Assembly: GCF_014694385.1 (NCBI RefSeq)
Contig: NZ_JAAOCA010000024.1
Coordinates: 1 to 64,000, forward strand
DNA: 64,000 nt
Reading direction: 5' to 3'
Origin: Pseudomonas typographi
Lineage (GTDB): Bacteria; Pseudomonadota; Gammaproteobacteria; Pseudomonadales; Pseudomonadaceae
Below are positions 35,011 to 43,751 of the stretch, piece after piece; the first letter of the stretch is position 1, and each line of letters opens with the position of its first letter. A model generated the notes under the pieces. It ran no database searches. It saw only the letters and a list, made by a program, of their open reading frames with translations, and was not told the DNA's origin. The position numbers and the translations under genes are program-made.

Positions 35011-35376
35011 ATGGGAAAAAACATCAAGCACCGGGCGACGATCATTTGCCGGCAGGATGAGAAAATCCTCTTCGTGCGTAAGCCCAAGTCCAAATGGAAC
35101 CTGCCCGGTGGCAAAGTTGAAGCCAACGAAACCCCCGCGCAAGCGGCAGTGCGCGAACTCAGCGAAGAAACCGGCCTGGCTGCCCACAACTTGGGCTATG
35201 TAGCGCTGCGGGACCTACAGCGCACGCGCCACCACGTGTTCGAAACGGTGATCGACGTCAGCCAAGTGCCGCGGGCCTGCAACGAGATCGCCGACTGCCG
35301 CTGGTTCAGCACCGCGGAACTGGCCAAAAAGGACCTTAACAAAGCCGTGCTCGAACTGCTGCGCGATCAGGCCTGA
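35011..35376 (+). CDS. NUDIX hydrolase
   Basis: A 121-residue protein with a full Nudix box, GKVEANETPAQAAVRELSEETGL, preceded by the typical KSKWNLPGG strand. Such enzymes hydrolyse nucleoside diphosphate derivatives linked to another moiety. The substrate cannot be predicted from the box alone. A standalone gene, whose 3' end overlaps the convergent DUF1652 gene by 10 bases. Confidence 0.87.
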   Translation: MGKNIKHRATIICRQDEKILFVRKPKSKWNLPGGKVEANETPAQAAVRELSEETGLAAHNLGYVALRDLQRTRHHVFETVIDVSQVPRACNEIADCRWFSTAELAKKDLNKAVLELLRDQA

Positions 35377-35654
35377 TTACGCAGCGCACTCGGCTTGCCG
35401 TCCTGGCGGTGGCTGCGCTCGAACCATTCCTGGTTGGCCTTTAGCTCCCCACGCAGTTCCGCCACTAAATTGTTGACTGCCCGTATATTGACCAGCTCAC
35501 CAATCGGCAAGCCGACGGCGAGCAAGTCTACTTGCCCGGTGGCGGGGTCCCATACTTCTACCGTCATGCTCCCACCCGGGTGCATCTGGCAACTACAGGC
35601 CAGGGGCCGAAAGCTCGATTCGATGATGCGGCGCAGTTCAGCGTTGGGTATCAC
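35367..35654 (-). CDS. DUF1652 family protein, second copy
   Basis: A 95-residue protein of the DUF1652 family (NAELRRIIESSFRPLACSCQ, then VNNLVAELRGEL). No signal peptide. Function unknown. It lies 189 bases downstream of the epimerase-like gene 35844-38378 on the same strand, repeating the epimerase/DUF1652 neighbourhood seen at 10.5-13.3 kb. Confidence 0.8.
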   Translation of the reverse strand: MIPNAELRRIIESSFRPLACSCQMHPGGSMTVEVWDPATGQVDLLAVGLPIGELVNIRAVNNLVAELRGELKANQEWFERSHRQDGKPSALRNQA

Positions 35655-35843
35655 AAGCGCTCTCCAAATCGGTTATCCAATGTTCAATAGACGCCTACAC
35701 TGGCGAAGCTGTTCCGCCCCGCCGACGTGCTGCGCGTCAAGCTCCCGTCATCTGCCCGCGAGCATCGCAATGGTCTGCAATTGTGGTGCCGCTTCGTGTA
35801 ACCGAACGTTCAACCTGCCGTATTGGTTTTGAAACAAAGCCCC

Positions 35844-38378
35844 TCAACTGTGTTCGCTGTGCGCAACGCCCTGCCCTATCACCGCTACGGTAGTGTCGGC
35901 GGCGGCGAATACGAAATCACCGCCGGCCAACGTTTGGCTGTAATCACCGGCCAGCGTAAGCTGGAAACGCTGGTTGTCGTCGCCGGTCTCAGCGCCCCGA
36001 ATATACGTGCGGTCAGTGTTGGCGTTGTAGGCCAGGCTCAAGCTGTGGGCATCGCCGTCGCCCAGACCGGTGAAGCCCAATGCCGACACGTCGATGCGGT
36101 CGACACCCACGGTGAAATCCTGGATCAGGTCGCTACTGCCGGCGTAGCTGTCAGTGGCTGCCTGGAACACGAAGCGGTCACTGCCTGAACCGCCCGTGAG
36201 CGTGTCGGCACCCGCACCGCCGATCAGCACGTCGTCGCCGGCATTGCCCCCGAGCTGGTCGTTACCGCCGGCGCCGTCGAGCACGTCGTTACCCCAATCG
36301 CCATAAAGCGTATTCGCCGCGTCGGTGCCGACCGCATTGACGCTGGTGATCGGCTGCGATGACGTGACCTGCTGGGCATCGGTAGCGGGCGCGAACAGCA
36401 CGCTGGTGGCCGTGAGTTCATTGGTGTGGTCACCGGCCAGCAAGATCTCGAATCGGTTGCCGTTGGCGTCGGGCTCCAGCGACTTCAAGGCCGTCATGTC
36501 GCCGGCCTGGTTGAGTACCACTTTCAACGTGCCATCGTAGCCGTTGCCAAGGCCGGTAAAGCCCAACGCCGAAACGTCGATCTTATCGTGGGCATTGCCG
36601 TTGAAATCGGTAATCAGGTCGCGCCCGGCGTAGCTATCGCTGTTGTCGTTGCGCACGCTGTCAGTGCGTGTCGTATAAACGAAGGTGTCTGCCCCAGCCC
36701 CGCCGGTGAGGGTATCGCCACCCGCGCCACCGATCAGGCGGTCGCCGCCGGCACCGGCATCCACCGTGTCACGGCCGGCACCGGCCTTGATGGTTTCGTC
36801 GGCGTCGGTGCCGACCAGGCTGTTGTTGTGGGACGTACCGCTGATCAGCGGCTGCAAGTTGGCATCGGTGAAGGTGCTGGTGAGGTCACCCGCCAGGCGC
36901 ACTTGAAAGCGGTTGCCGTTGGCGGCCGCATCCAGGCTTTCGAGGTAGGTGAGGTCGCTGCCAGCGTCATAGCGTAGCAGCAGGCTGCCATCGTGGCCGT
37001 CGCCCAACTGGCTATAACCCAGGCTGGCGATGTCGAGGGTGTCGTGGGCAACGTCGAAGTCGGTGATCAGGTCGCTGCGCGCACCGCTGGCGCTCACGGC
37101 ACTGTCACTGATGCGGTCGAACCGGAACACATCACTGCCGGTGCCACCGGTGAGGGTGTCGATGCCCGCACCGCCCACCAGCACGTCGTCGCCGCCGTTG
37201 CCGTGCAGGGTATCATTACCGGCGCCACCCATAAGCAGTTCATTCCAACGCTCACCCTGGATGCTGTCGCCGGCCGCGGTGCCCTGCACGATCAGGCCGT
37301 CTGGGTTATTGCTGACCTGGCTGCCTGGGCTGCTCACCTGCAGGTCGCCGCTGCTGGTGTAGTTGATCACGTTGCCGAAGACCAAAGTGCCGGACACCAG
37401 GCTGCCCACTTCGGCGATGCCATAGGTGGACTGCGCACCGCCGCTGATCACGTTGTCATAGACCAGGTTCTGCACAGCCGCTTGGTCATCATAGGCGCGA
37501 ATCGTGACTTCGGCCGCGGCGCCGCCCTGGGCGTTGTCATAGAGGGTATTGGATGCGACGTTCACATGGCTGCTGCCTTGCAGCTCAACGGCCGAGTCCT
37601 GGTTGCCGTGCGCGGTCACGCGGTTCACGCCGCCGTACTCAATGCCACGCAGGCGTATGCCGGCCAAGCCGTTATCGGTAACGTCACCGCCAATCACGTT
37701 GACGAAGCCATTGCCGGCGCTGCTGTCACTGTGCAGGTAAAGGCCATTGGCAGCGTTGCCGGAGGCGTCGTTGTCGGCCAAGGTCAGGGCGTCGCTACCG
37801 ACTGTCACGTTAATGCCATTACGGCCGTTGTCCAGTGCCCGGTTATCCTGAACGGTACTGTTCACCAAGTCCGCCAGCTTGAAGCCATCCAGACCATTGT
37901 TTTGTGCCACGCTGTTGCGAATCACCAAGGCTTCTGCGCCGCTGCTGGCGTCAAACCCGATGCCGCTGGCGTTACGTACGTTGACGCCATCGATGGTCAC
38001 GTCGCTGCCCTGCAGCCGCACTCCGGTGACAGTGGCGCTACCGCCACTGCGGTTGGCATCCAGGTTCAGGTTGCTTACCCCCACGTCGTGACTAGCCGCG
38101 GAGGTCACGGCCAACATCGCCAGGGTGCCCGTGGCACCATTGGCTAAGGCCAGGGTACTGCCGGCGTCGCCGCTGCCGCTGAGTTCAACGCCGTTTTTCA
38201 ATATCAGCGCACTGCCGTTACCATCGCTGTCGGAAACGACGAACGTGCCCTCAGGTATGATCACCTGCCCACCGCCGGCGGCACTGGCGGCGTTGATCGC
38301 CTTCTGGATCGCCAAAGTGTCGTCCGTTACACCGTCCCCCTTGGCGCCATAGTTTCTGACGTCGAACACTTCAGTCAT
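35844..38378 (-). CDS. AlgE-like RTX protein with a degenerate epimerase active site
   Basis: An 844-residue protein built like an AlgE epimerase: a beta-helix A-like module (1 to ~355; DVRNYGAKGDGVTDDTLAIQ), then three RTX-containing R modules with repeats such as GGAGNDTLHGNGGDD, and a short tail. The catalytic positions of AlgE4 are lost by eye alignment: Tyr149 is Ile140, His154 is Ser145 and Asp178 is Ala169; Asp152 is kept (Asp143). It therefore cannot use the known epimerase chemistry. Azotobacter AlgY is a known inactive AlgE relative and is the best comparison. Alginate binding or a different lyase/epimerase activity is possible. Probably type I secreted. Divergent from ptxS. Confidence 0.85.
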   Translation of the reverse strand: MTEVFDVRNYGAKGDGVTDDTLAIQKAINAASAAGGGQVIIPEGTFVVSDSDGNGSALILKNGVELSGSGDAGSTLALANGATGTLAMLAVTSAASHDVGVSNLNLDANRSGGSATVTGVRLQGSDVTIDGVNVRNASGIGFDASSGAEALVIRNSVAQNNGLDGFKLADLVNSTVQDNRALDNGRNGINVTVGSDALTLADNDASGNAANGLYLHSDSSAGNGFVNVIGGDVTDNGLAGIRLRGIEYGGVNRVTAHGNQDSAVELQGSSHVNVASNTLYDNAQGGAAAEVTIRAYDDQAAVQNLVYDNVISGGAQSTYGIAEVGSLVSGTLVFGNVINYTSSGDLQVSSPGSQVSNNPDGLIVQGTAAGDSIQGERWNELLMGGAGNDTLHGNGGDDVLVGGAGIDTLTGGTGSDVFRFDRISDSAVSASGARSDLITDFDVAHDTLDIASLGYSQLGDGHDGSLLLRYDAGSDLTYLESLDAAANGNRFQVRLAGDLTSTFTDANLQPLISGTSHNNSLVGTDADETIKAGAGRDTVDAGAGGDRLIGGAGGDTLTGGAGADTFVYTTRTDSVRNDNSDSYAGRDLITDFNGNAHDKIDVSALGFTGLGNGYDGTLKVVLNQAGDMTALKSLEPDANGNRFEILLAGDHTNELTATSVLFAPATDAQQVTSSQPITSVNAVGTDAANTLYGDWGNDVLDGAGGNDQLGGNAGDDVLIGGAGADTLTGGSGSDRFVFQAATDSYAGSSDLIQDFTVGVDRIDVSALGFTGLGDGDAHSLSLAYNANTDRTYIRGAETGDDNQRFQLTLAGDYSQTLAGGDFVFAAADTTVAVIGQGVAHSEHS

Positions 38379-38526
38379 ACGCTGCTCCCCTCTTATTTAT
38401 TTTTAAGTCCGCTGCGAAAATGCTGTGACCGCACTGTTCGGTGTTTCATTGATGTTAAAAGGCCAATATCCGACGAAATGGCGTGCCGACAATCCGCTTG
38501 ACGCGCTATGGGGCTTTGAGGTTTGC

Positions 38527-38540
38527 TGAAACCGTTTTCA
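38527..38540 (+). promoter_or_regulatory. PtxS operator upstream of ptxS
   Basis: TGAAACCGTTTTCA, one mismatch from the known PtxS palindrome TGAAACCGGTTTCA. It lies 44 bases before the ptxS start, consistent with autoregulation. It also sits in the 206-base region shared with the divergent epimerase-like gene. Confidence 0.8.
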
Positions 38541-38584
38541 GTCGCCGCCTGGCATACAACGCCCACAATAGGTACAGGCACAGC

Positions 38585-39601
38585 ATGAGCACCCCCGTAT
38601 ACCGCACCCATCGCGTGACCATGGAGGACGTAGCCCGCCATGCCGGCGTGTCCAAAGCCAGCGTGTCGCGCTTTATCGGCGAAGGCCGCGGGTTACTGAC
38701 CGAAGCCATCGCCGAACGTATCGAAAACGCTATCGGCGCCCTGGGCTACCGGCCCAACCAAATGGCCCGCGCGCTCAAGCGCGGGCGCACGCGGCTGCTG
38801 GGCATGTTGGTGGCAGACATCCGTAACCCTTACTCGATCGCAGTGATGCATGGGGTGGAAACCGCCTGCCGGCAGCATGGCTATAGCCTGGTGGTGAGCA
38901 ACACCGACCGCGACCCAGAGCAAGAGCGTCGGCAGCTGGCAGCGCTGCGCTCATACAACGTCGAGGGGTTGATCGTGAACACCCTGGGCCAGCATGTGGA
39001 GCAACTTCGGCAGTTGCAGCACGAACTGCCGATCGTGCTGGTAGACCGCAAGGTCGAGGGGCTGGGCAGCGACCTGGTCGGCCTGGCCAACGCGCATGCC
39101 GTGGGCCAGGCCCTCGACCACCTGGCCGAACGTGGCTACCGCGACCTTGTACTGGTGAGCGAACCGATTTTGGGCACCAGCTCGCGCCGTGAACGCGCTC
39201 AGGCCTTCGAGCAGTGGCTGGCGGGGCATGCAAACATACGTGGCCAACTGATGGAAACCGGTGCCGACCTCGGCCACCGCCTGGGTGCCTGGCACGCCGC
39301 AGCCATGGGCCCGGGGGCGGTATTCTGCGCCAATGGCCTGGCCGCCCTGGCGGCGACTTTGGCCTTGCGTGAATTGGGCGTCAGGCTGTTCGACGACATA
39401 GGTTTGGTGGCCCTAGATGACCTGCAATGGTACCCGTTGGTCGGCACTGGCATCACCGCCCTGGCACAACCGACCCAGGCGATTGGCGAACAGGCCTTCC
39501 AATGCCTGCTGCAGCGCCTGCAAGGTGAGCGATGCCCACCGCGTGACCTCAGCCTCGAAGCTCAGTTGATCATCCGCGGCTCGACACCCGACAGAACATA
39601 G
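38585..39601 (+). CDS. ptxS: LacI-family repressor PtxS of 2-ketogluconate metabolism
   Basis: A 338-residue LacI-type regulator. The DNA-binding domain is residues 12-60 (TMEDVARHAGVSKASVSRFI, then the hinge RPNQMARALKRGRTRLLGM), followed by a periplasmic-binding-protein-like effector domain. PtxS represses the kgu operon and itself, and is released by 2-ketogluconate in P. aeruginosa and P. putida. The call is supported by the exact PtxS operator before kguE and a near-exact one before this gene. ATG 38585 gives the family N-terminus; the frame is open further upstream across the operator. Confidence 0.93.
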   Translation: MSTPVYRTHRVTMEDVARHAGVSKASVSRFIGEGRGLLTEAIAERIENAIGALGYRPNQMARALKRGRTRLLGMLVADIRNPYSIAVMHGVETACRQHGYSLVVSNTDRDPEQERRQLAALRSYNVEGLIVNTLGQHVEQLRQLQHELPIVLVDRKVEGLGSDLVGLANAHAVGQALDHLAERGYRDLVLVSEPILGTSSRRERAQAFEQWLAGHANIRGQLMETGADLGHRLGAWHAAAMGPGAVFCANGLAALAATLALRELGVRLFDDIGLVALDDLQWYPLVGTGITALAQPTQAIGEQAFQCLLQRLQGERCPPRDLSLEAQLIIRGSTPDRT

Positions 39602-39647
39602 CCACACTTGGGGAACTGCCCGCCCCCACGAACGTACTAACATTCAA

Positions 39648-39661
39648 TGAAACCGGTTTCA
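39648..39661 (+). promoter_or_regulatory. PtxS operator upstream of kguE
   Basis: TGAAACCGGTTTCA, a perfect 14-bp palindrome identical to the published PtxS site, 15 bases before the kguE start codon. It should control the whole kguEKTD operon. Confidence 0.9.
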
Positions 39662-39675
39662 AAGGAATAACAACA

Positions 39676-40467
39676 ATGTCGCTTCATTCCGTTTCCGTGA
39701 GCGTGTCCAGCTTCGGCGCAGACGCGGTTCGCCAGCAAGGCCAACAGGCATTCGTCGCGTTGGTGGCCAGCGCCGGCGCGCAGTACCTGGAACTGCGTGA
39801 AGAACTCTTCACAGCCACACCCGATTTGCCTGCTTTGGGCGCGGCCATCGCCACCCAAGGGTTGCTGTGTGTGTACTCCTCGCCGCTTGAACTGTGGCAA
39901 GTGGGCAGCAATGCACCGGCCGCGGCGCTGGCGCATACCCTCGAACGTGCTCAAGCCTGCGGCGCGCGCTGGCTTAAAGTGTCGCTTGGGCACTTTACCC
40001 CGAACGCCGACCTCAAGGCCTTGGCCGCGCTGTTGGCCGGCAAGCCTTTGCAATTGCTGGTAGAGAACGACCAAACCGCCCACGGCGGGCGGATCGAACC
40101 CTTGGTTCAATTCTTCACTGCCGCACGGGTGCGCCAAGTGCCGGTGGCCATGACCTTCGACATCGGCAACTGGCAGTGGCAAGCGCAATCGGTGCTCGGC
40201 GCCGCCGCGCAACTGGGCCAGCATGTGCTGTACGTGCACTGCAAAGGTGTGCGGGTTTCCAGTGCCGGCAAGTGGGTTGCCGTGCCGCCTGGGCTGCATG
40301 AGATCGACCAATGGCCGCGCCTGCTGCAATCCATGCCCCAGGCCCGCGTGCTGGCCATCGAGTACCCGCTACAGGGCGAAGACCTGTTGGCGGTAACGCG
40401 CCAGGAAGTGGCGCGCCTGGCCAGGCTCGGCAGCCACGCTGCCGCTGTACAGGGGGCCCGCGCATGA
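39676..40467 (+). CDS. kguE: KguE, TIM-barrel epimerase-like protein of the kgu operon
   Basis: A 263-residue protein of the xylose-isomerase-like TIM-barrel family (KVSLGHFTPNADLKAL, LLVENDQTAHGGRIEPL, MTFDIGNWQWQ, VHCKGV), with metal-site residues Glu, Asp, His and Glu in the expected order. It is the first gene of the 2-ketogluconate operon. Its exact reaction is not settled in the literature known to me. ATG 39676 follows AAGGA. The stop overlaps the kguK start (ATGA), which indicates translational coupling. Confidence 0.88.
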   Translation: MSLHSVSVSVSSFGADAVRQQGQQAFVALVASAGAQYLELREELFTATPDLPALGAAIATQGLLCVYSSPLELWQVGSNAPAAALAHTLERAQACGARWLKVSLGHFTPNADLKALAALLAGKPLQLLVENDQTAHGGRIEPLVQFFTAARVRQVPVAMTFDIGNWQWQAQSVLGAAAQLGQHVLYVHCKGVRVSSAGKWVAVPPGLHEIDQWPRLLQSMPQARVLAIEYPLQGEDLLAVTRQEVARLARLGSHAAAVQGARA

Positions 40468-41414
40468 ATACGTTCGATGTGTTGTCGTTCGGTGAAACCA
40501 TGGCCATGTTCGTCGCGAACGAAAGCGGAGACCTGGCCGATGTCGGTACCTTTCACAAACGCATCGCCGGGGCCGACAGCAATGTCGCGATCGGCCTATC
40601 ACGGCTGGGCTTCAAGGTGGCTTGGCTGAGCCGGGTCGGCAACGATTCGTTCGGCCGCTTCGTGATCGACACCCTGCGCCGCGAGGGGCTGGACTGCAGC
40701 CACGTCACGGTAGACCACGCACACCCCACGGGTTTCCAGCTTAAGTCGCGCGAAAGCGACGGCCGTGACCCGGCCGTGGAATACTTTCGCCGTGGTTCCG
40801 CGGCCAGCCATTTAAGCGTGGCAGACCTGGCAGCCCCACTGTTGCAGGCGCGCCACCTGCACGCCACCGGCATACCTCCAGCACTCTCGGCCAGCGCCCA
40901 TGGCTTGGCCACCGAGGTGATGGCAAGCATGCGCCAGCGCGGGCGCAGCGTGTCGTTCGACCCCAACCTGCGCCCCAGCCTATGGCCCAGCGAACAGGTG
41001 ATGATCGACAGCGTCAATGCGTTAGCCGCCAAGGCCCATTGGGTGCTCCCAGGCTTGGCCGAAGGCCGCCTGCTGACTGGCCAGCACGAACCGGCCGACA
41101 TCGCCGCCTTTTACCTGGACAAAGGTGTAGAGGCGGTGGCCATCAAGCTTGGCGCGCAGGGCGCGTATTTTCGCACTGCCCAGGCCGAGGGCACGGTGCC
41201 GGGTTTTGCAGTGGCGGAGGTGGTCGATACGGTAGGTGCCGGCGACGGCTTCGCGGTAGGCGTGATCAGCGCCTTGCTCGAAGGCCAGGGGTTTGAACAG
41301 GCCGTGCGCCGTGGCAATTGGGTCGGCAGCTTAGCGGTGCAAAGCCCCGGCGACAGCGAGGGCCTACCCGACCGCGCAGCGTTGGAAACTGCCCAATGGG
41401 CGCGAACTGCCTGA
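40464..41414 (+). CDS. kguK: 2-ketogluconate kinase
   Basis: A 316-residue PfkB-family kinase that phosphorylates 2-ketogluconate to 2-keto-6-phosphogluconate. Visible motifs are GADSNVAIGLSRLGFKVAWLSRVGNDSFGRF (PfkB signature 1 region), SFDPNLRPSLW, KLGAQGAYF and the catalytic VVDTVGAGDGFAVGVISALL with its Asp base. The start was chosen at the ATG overlapping the kguE stop. The order kguE-kguK-kguT-kguD is that known in Pseudomonas. Confidence 0.93.
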   Translation: MNTFDVLSFGETMAMFVANESGDLADVGTFHKRIAGADSNVAIGLSRLGFKVAWLSRVGNDSFGRFVIDTLRREGLDCSHVTVDHAHPTGFQLKSRESDGRDPAVEYFRRGSAASHLSVADLAAPLLQARHLHATGIPPALSASAHGLATEVMASMRQRGRSVSFDPNLRPSLWPSEQVMIDSVNALAAKAHWVLPGLAEGRLLTGQHEPADIAAFYLDKGVEAVAIKLGAQGAYFRTAQAEGTVPGFAVAEVVDTVGAGDGFAVGVISALLEGQGFEQAVRRGNWVGSLAVQSPGDSEGLPDRAALETAQWARTA

Positions 41415-41468
41415 GCAGCGCGCCGTCAACCAAGCACTACAAAAACACAATGTTGCGAGGTCAACGCC

Positions 41469-42761
41469 ATGGATACAGCCAAACTTGCCACCAAACGCTG
41501 GTGGTTTCTGATGCCAGTGGTGTTCATCACCTACAGCCTGGCCTACCTGGACCGCGCCAACTACGGTTTTGCCGCCGCCTCGGGCATGGCCGAAGACCTG
41601 CACATCACACCGGGTATCAGTTCGCTACTTGGTGCTCTGTTCTTTCTCGGCTATTTCTTTTTCCAAGTGCCCGGCGCGGTGTATGCCGAGCGCCAGAGCG
41701 TGAAGAAGCTGATTTTCGCAAGCCTGATCGCCTGGGGCGTGCTGGCCAGCCTTACCGGGGTGATCAGCAGCGCCAATGGGTTGATCGCCATTCGTTTTTT
41801 CCTCGGGGTGGTCGAGGCCGTGGTGATGCCGGCGATGCTGGTGTACTTGTGCCATTGGTTCACCAAGGCCGAGCGCTCCCGCGCCAATACCGTGCTGATC
41901 CTTGGCAACCCGGCCACCATGCTGTGGATGTCGGTGGTGTCTGGGTACCTGGTGTATCACTTCAGTTGGCGTTGGATGTTTATCCTTGAGGGCCTGCCGG
42001 CCATTATTTGGGCATTTGTATGGTGGCGCTTGGCCGACGACCGCCCGGCGCAAGCCGGCTGGTTGTCGCCGGCACAAAAGCACGACCTTGCCCAAGCCTT
42101 GGCCGATGAGCAAAAAGGCATCCAGCCAATGAAGAACTACGCCGAGGCCTTCCGTTCTGCCAAGGTGATACTGCTCTCGGTGCAGTACTTTTGCTGGAGC
42201 ATCGGGGTCTATGGCTTCGTGATTTGGTTGCCGTCGATCCTCAAGCACGGCCAGCAAATGAACATGGTCGAAGCCGGTTGGCTGTCATCGCTGCCGTACC
42301 TTGCCGCCGTGGTGGGCATGGTGGCGTGCTCCTGGGGCTCGGACAAACTGCAGGCGCGCAAGGCTTTCGTATGGCCGCCGCTGTTGCTGGCAGCGCTGGC
42401 TTTTTATGCCTCCTACGCGCTGGGCACCAGCCATTTTTGGTGGTCATACGCCCTGCTGGTGCTGGCCGGGGCCTGCATGTATGCACCCTACGGCCCGTTC
42501 TTCGCCATCGTGCCGGAAATCCTCCCGGCCAACGTGGCGGGCGGTGCCATGGCGCTGATCAACAGCATGGGCGCGCTGGGTTCGTTCGCAGGCGCTTACC
42601 TGGTCGGCTACCTCAACGGCACCACGGGCAACGCGGGGGCCTCGTACCTGCTGATGAGCGCCGCCTTGCTGGTGTCGGCCGTGCTGATCGTGTGCCTGCG
42701 CCGCAGCCGGCCGGCTGAAGTTCCCCAGCGTCGCGCGCGCGCCGCCCACGCCCAAGGATAA
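41469..42761 (+). CDS. kguT: 2-ketogluconate transporter (MFS, ACS type)
   Basis: A 430-residue, 12-helix major facilitator permease. The N-terminus VVFITYSLAYLDRANYGFAAASGMA is typical of ACS transporters, and FFQVPGAVYAERQSVKKLIF is the loop 2-3 region. FLGVVEAVVMPAMLVYLCHWF lies before helix 4. Position between kguK and kguD assigns it to 2-ketogluconate uptake. ATG 41469 follows GCGAGGTC. The next gene starts 5 bases after its stop. Confidence 0.92.
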   Translation: MDTAKLATKRWWFLMPVVFITYSLAYLDRANYGFAAASGMAEDLHITPGISSLLGALFFLGYFFFQVPGAVYAERQSVKKLIFASLIAWGVLASLTGVISSANGLIAIRFFLGVVEAVVMPAMLVYLCHWFTKAERSRANTVLILGNPATMLWMSVVSGYLVYHFSWRWMFILEGLPAIIWAFVWWRLADDRPAQAGWLSPAQKHDLAQALADEQKGIQPMKNYAEAFRSAKVILLSVQYFCWSIGVYGFVIWLPSILKHGQQMNMVEAGWLSSLPYLAAVVGMVACSWGSDKLQARKAFVWPPLLLAALAFYASYALGTSHFWWSYALLVLAGACMYAPYGPFFAIVPEILPANVAGGAMALINSMGALGSFAGAYLVGYLNGTTGNAGASYLLMSAALLVSAVLIVCLRRSRPAEVPQRRARAAHAQG

Positions 42762-42766
42762 CCACC

Positions 42767-43747
42767 ATGAAAAAAAACGTAGTGCTGTACAAGGCGTTGT
42801 CTGCCCCCTTGATGGCGAAGCTGGCGGCCGAAACCGACGTAACCTCGATACCGGACCCCACCAGCGCCGAGGGCCTGGCCCGCCTGCGCGATGCCCTGCC
42901 CCACGCTCACGGTTTGCTCGGCGCCAGCCTGCGTATCGATGAGCCGTTGTTGGCCTTGGCGCCACAGTTGCAAGTGGTAGCCAGCGTGTCGGTGGGCGTA
43001 GATAAATACGACGTGGCCGCGTTCGACCGCCATGGCGTATTGCTGACCAACACCCCAGACGTGCTGACCGAAACCACCGCCGACACCGGCTTTGCCTTGT
43101 TGATGGCCACGGCAAGGCGGGTGGTGGAGTTGGCGGGCCTGGTGCGCCATGGCCAATGGCATGGCAGCATCGGCCCGGCGCAATTTGGCACCGACGTGCA
43201 TGGCAAAACCCTCGGCATCGTGGGCATGGGCCGCATCGGCCAAGCATTGGCCCAGCGCGGCCATTTCGGTTTCGGCATGCCGGTGCTGTACCACAGCCAC
43301 CGGGCCAAACCTTCGGTGGATGAACGCTTCGGTGCACGCCACTGCGCCTTGCATGCCCTGCTTCGCGACGCCGATTTTGTCTGCTTGACAGTGCCGCTGA
43401 CCGCCGAAACCAAAGGCTTGATTGGCGCCCACGAGTTAAGCCTGATGAAGCCCAGCGCCATTTTGGTGAACATCGCCCGTGGCCCGGTGGTGGATGAAGC
43501 CGCATTGATCGATGCGTTGCAGAACGGCCGCCTGCGCGGGGCCGGCCTCGATGTATTCAGCCAAGAACCGGTGGCCACGGACTCACCCCTGCTGCGCTTG
43601 GATAACGTGGTACCCACCCCGCACATCGGCTCTGCCACCCAGGAAACCCGCGAAGCCATGGCCGCCTGTGCAGTGGAGAACCTGCTGGCGGCACTACGGG
43701 CCGAGCGGCCGAAAGACTTGGTCAACCCCCAGGCTTGGCGGGGGTAG
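42767..43747 (+). CDS. kguD: 2-keto-6-phosphogluconate reductase
   Basis: A 326-residue D-isomer-specific 2-hydroxyacid dehydrogenase. The nucleotide-binding motif is GKTLGIVGMGRIGQALAQR. The catalytic Arg is in VNIARGPVVDEAAL, Glu in GLDVFSQEP and His in PTPHIGSATQET. It reduces 2-keto-6-phosphogluconate to 6-phosphogluconate, feeding the Entner-Doudoroff route. The start follows AAGGATAACCACC. It is the last gene of the operon and is convergent with gntR, whose stop is 4 bases away. Confidence 0.93.
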   Translation: MKKNVVLYKALSAPLMAKLAAETDVTSIPDPTSAEGLARLRDALPHAHGLLGASLRIDEPLLALAPQLQVVASVSVGVDKYDVAAFDRHGVLLTNTPDVLTETTADTGFALLMATARRVVELAGLVRHGQWHGSIGPAQFGTDVHGKTLGIVGMGRIGQALAQRGHFGFGMPVLYHSHRAKPSVDERFGARHCALHALLRDADFVCLTVPLTAETKGLIGAHELSLMKPSAILVNIARGPVVDEAALIDALQNGRLRGAGLDVFSQEPVATDSPLLRLDNVVPTPHIGSATQETREAMAACAVENLLAALRAERPKDLVNPQAWRG

Positions 43748-43751
43748 CGCT

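Noticed and set aside
36993..38147. A 384-codon plus-strand frame opposite the AlgE-like gene
   Set aside because: Its protein is a low-complexity Val/Ala/Gly/His-rich shadow of the repetitive beta-helix on the other strand, with no family resemblance.
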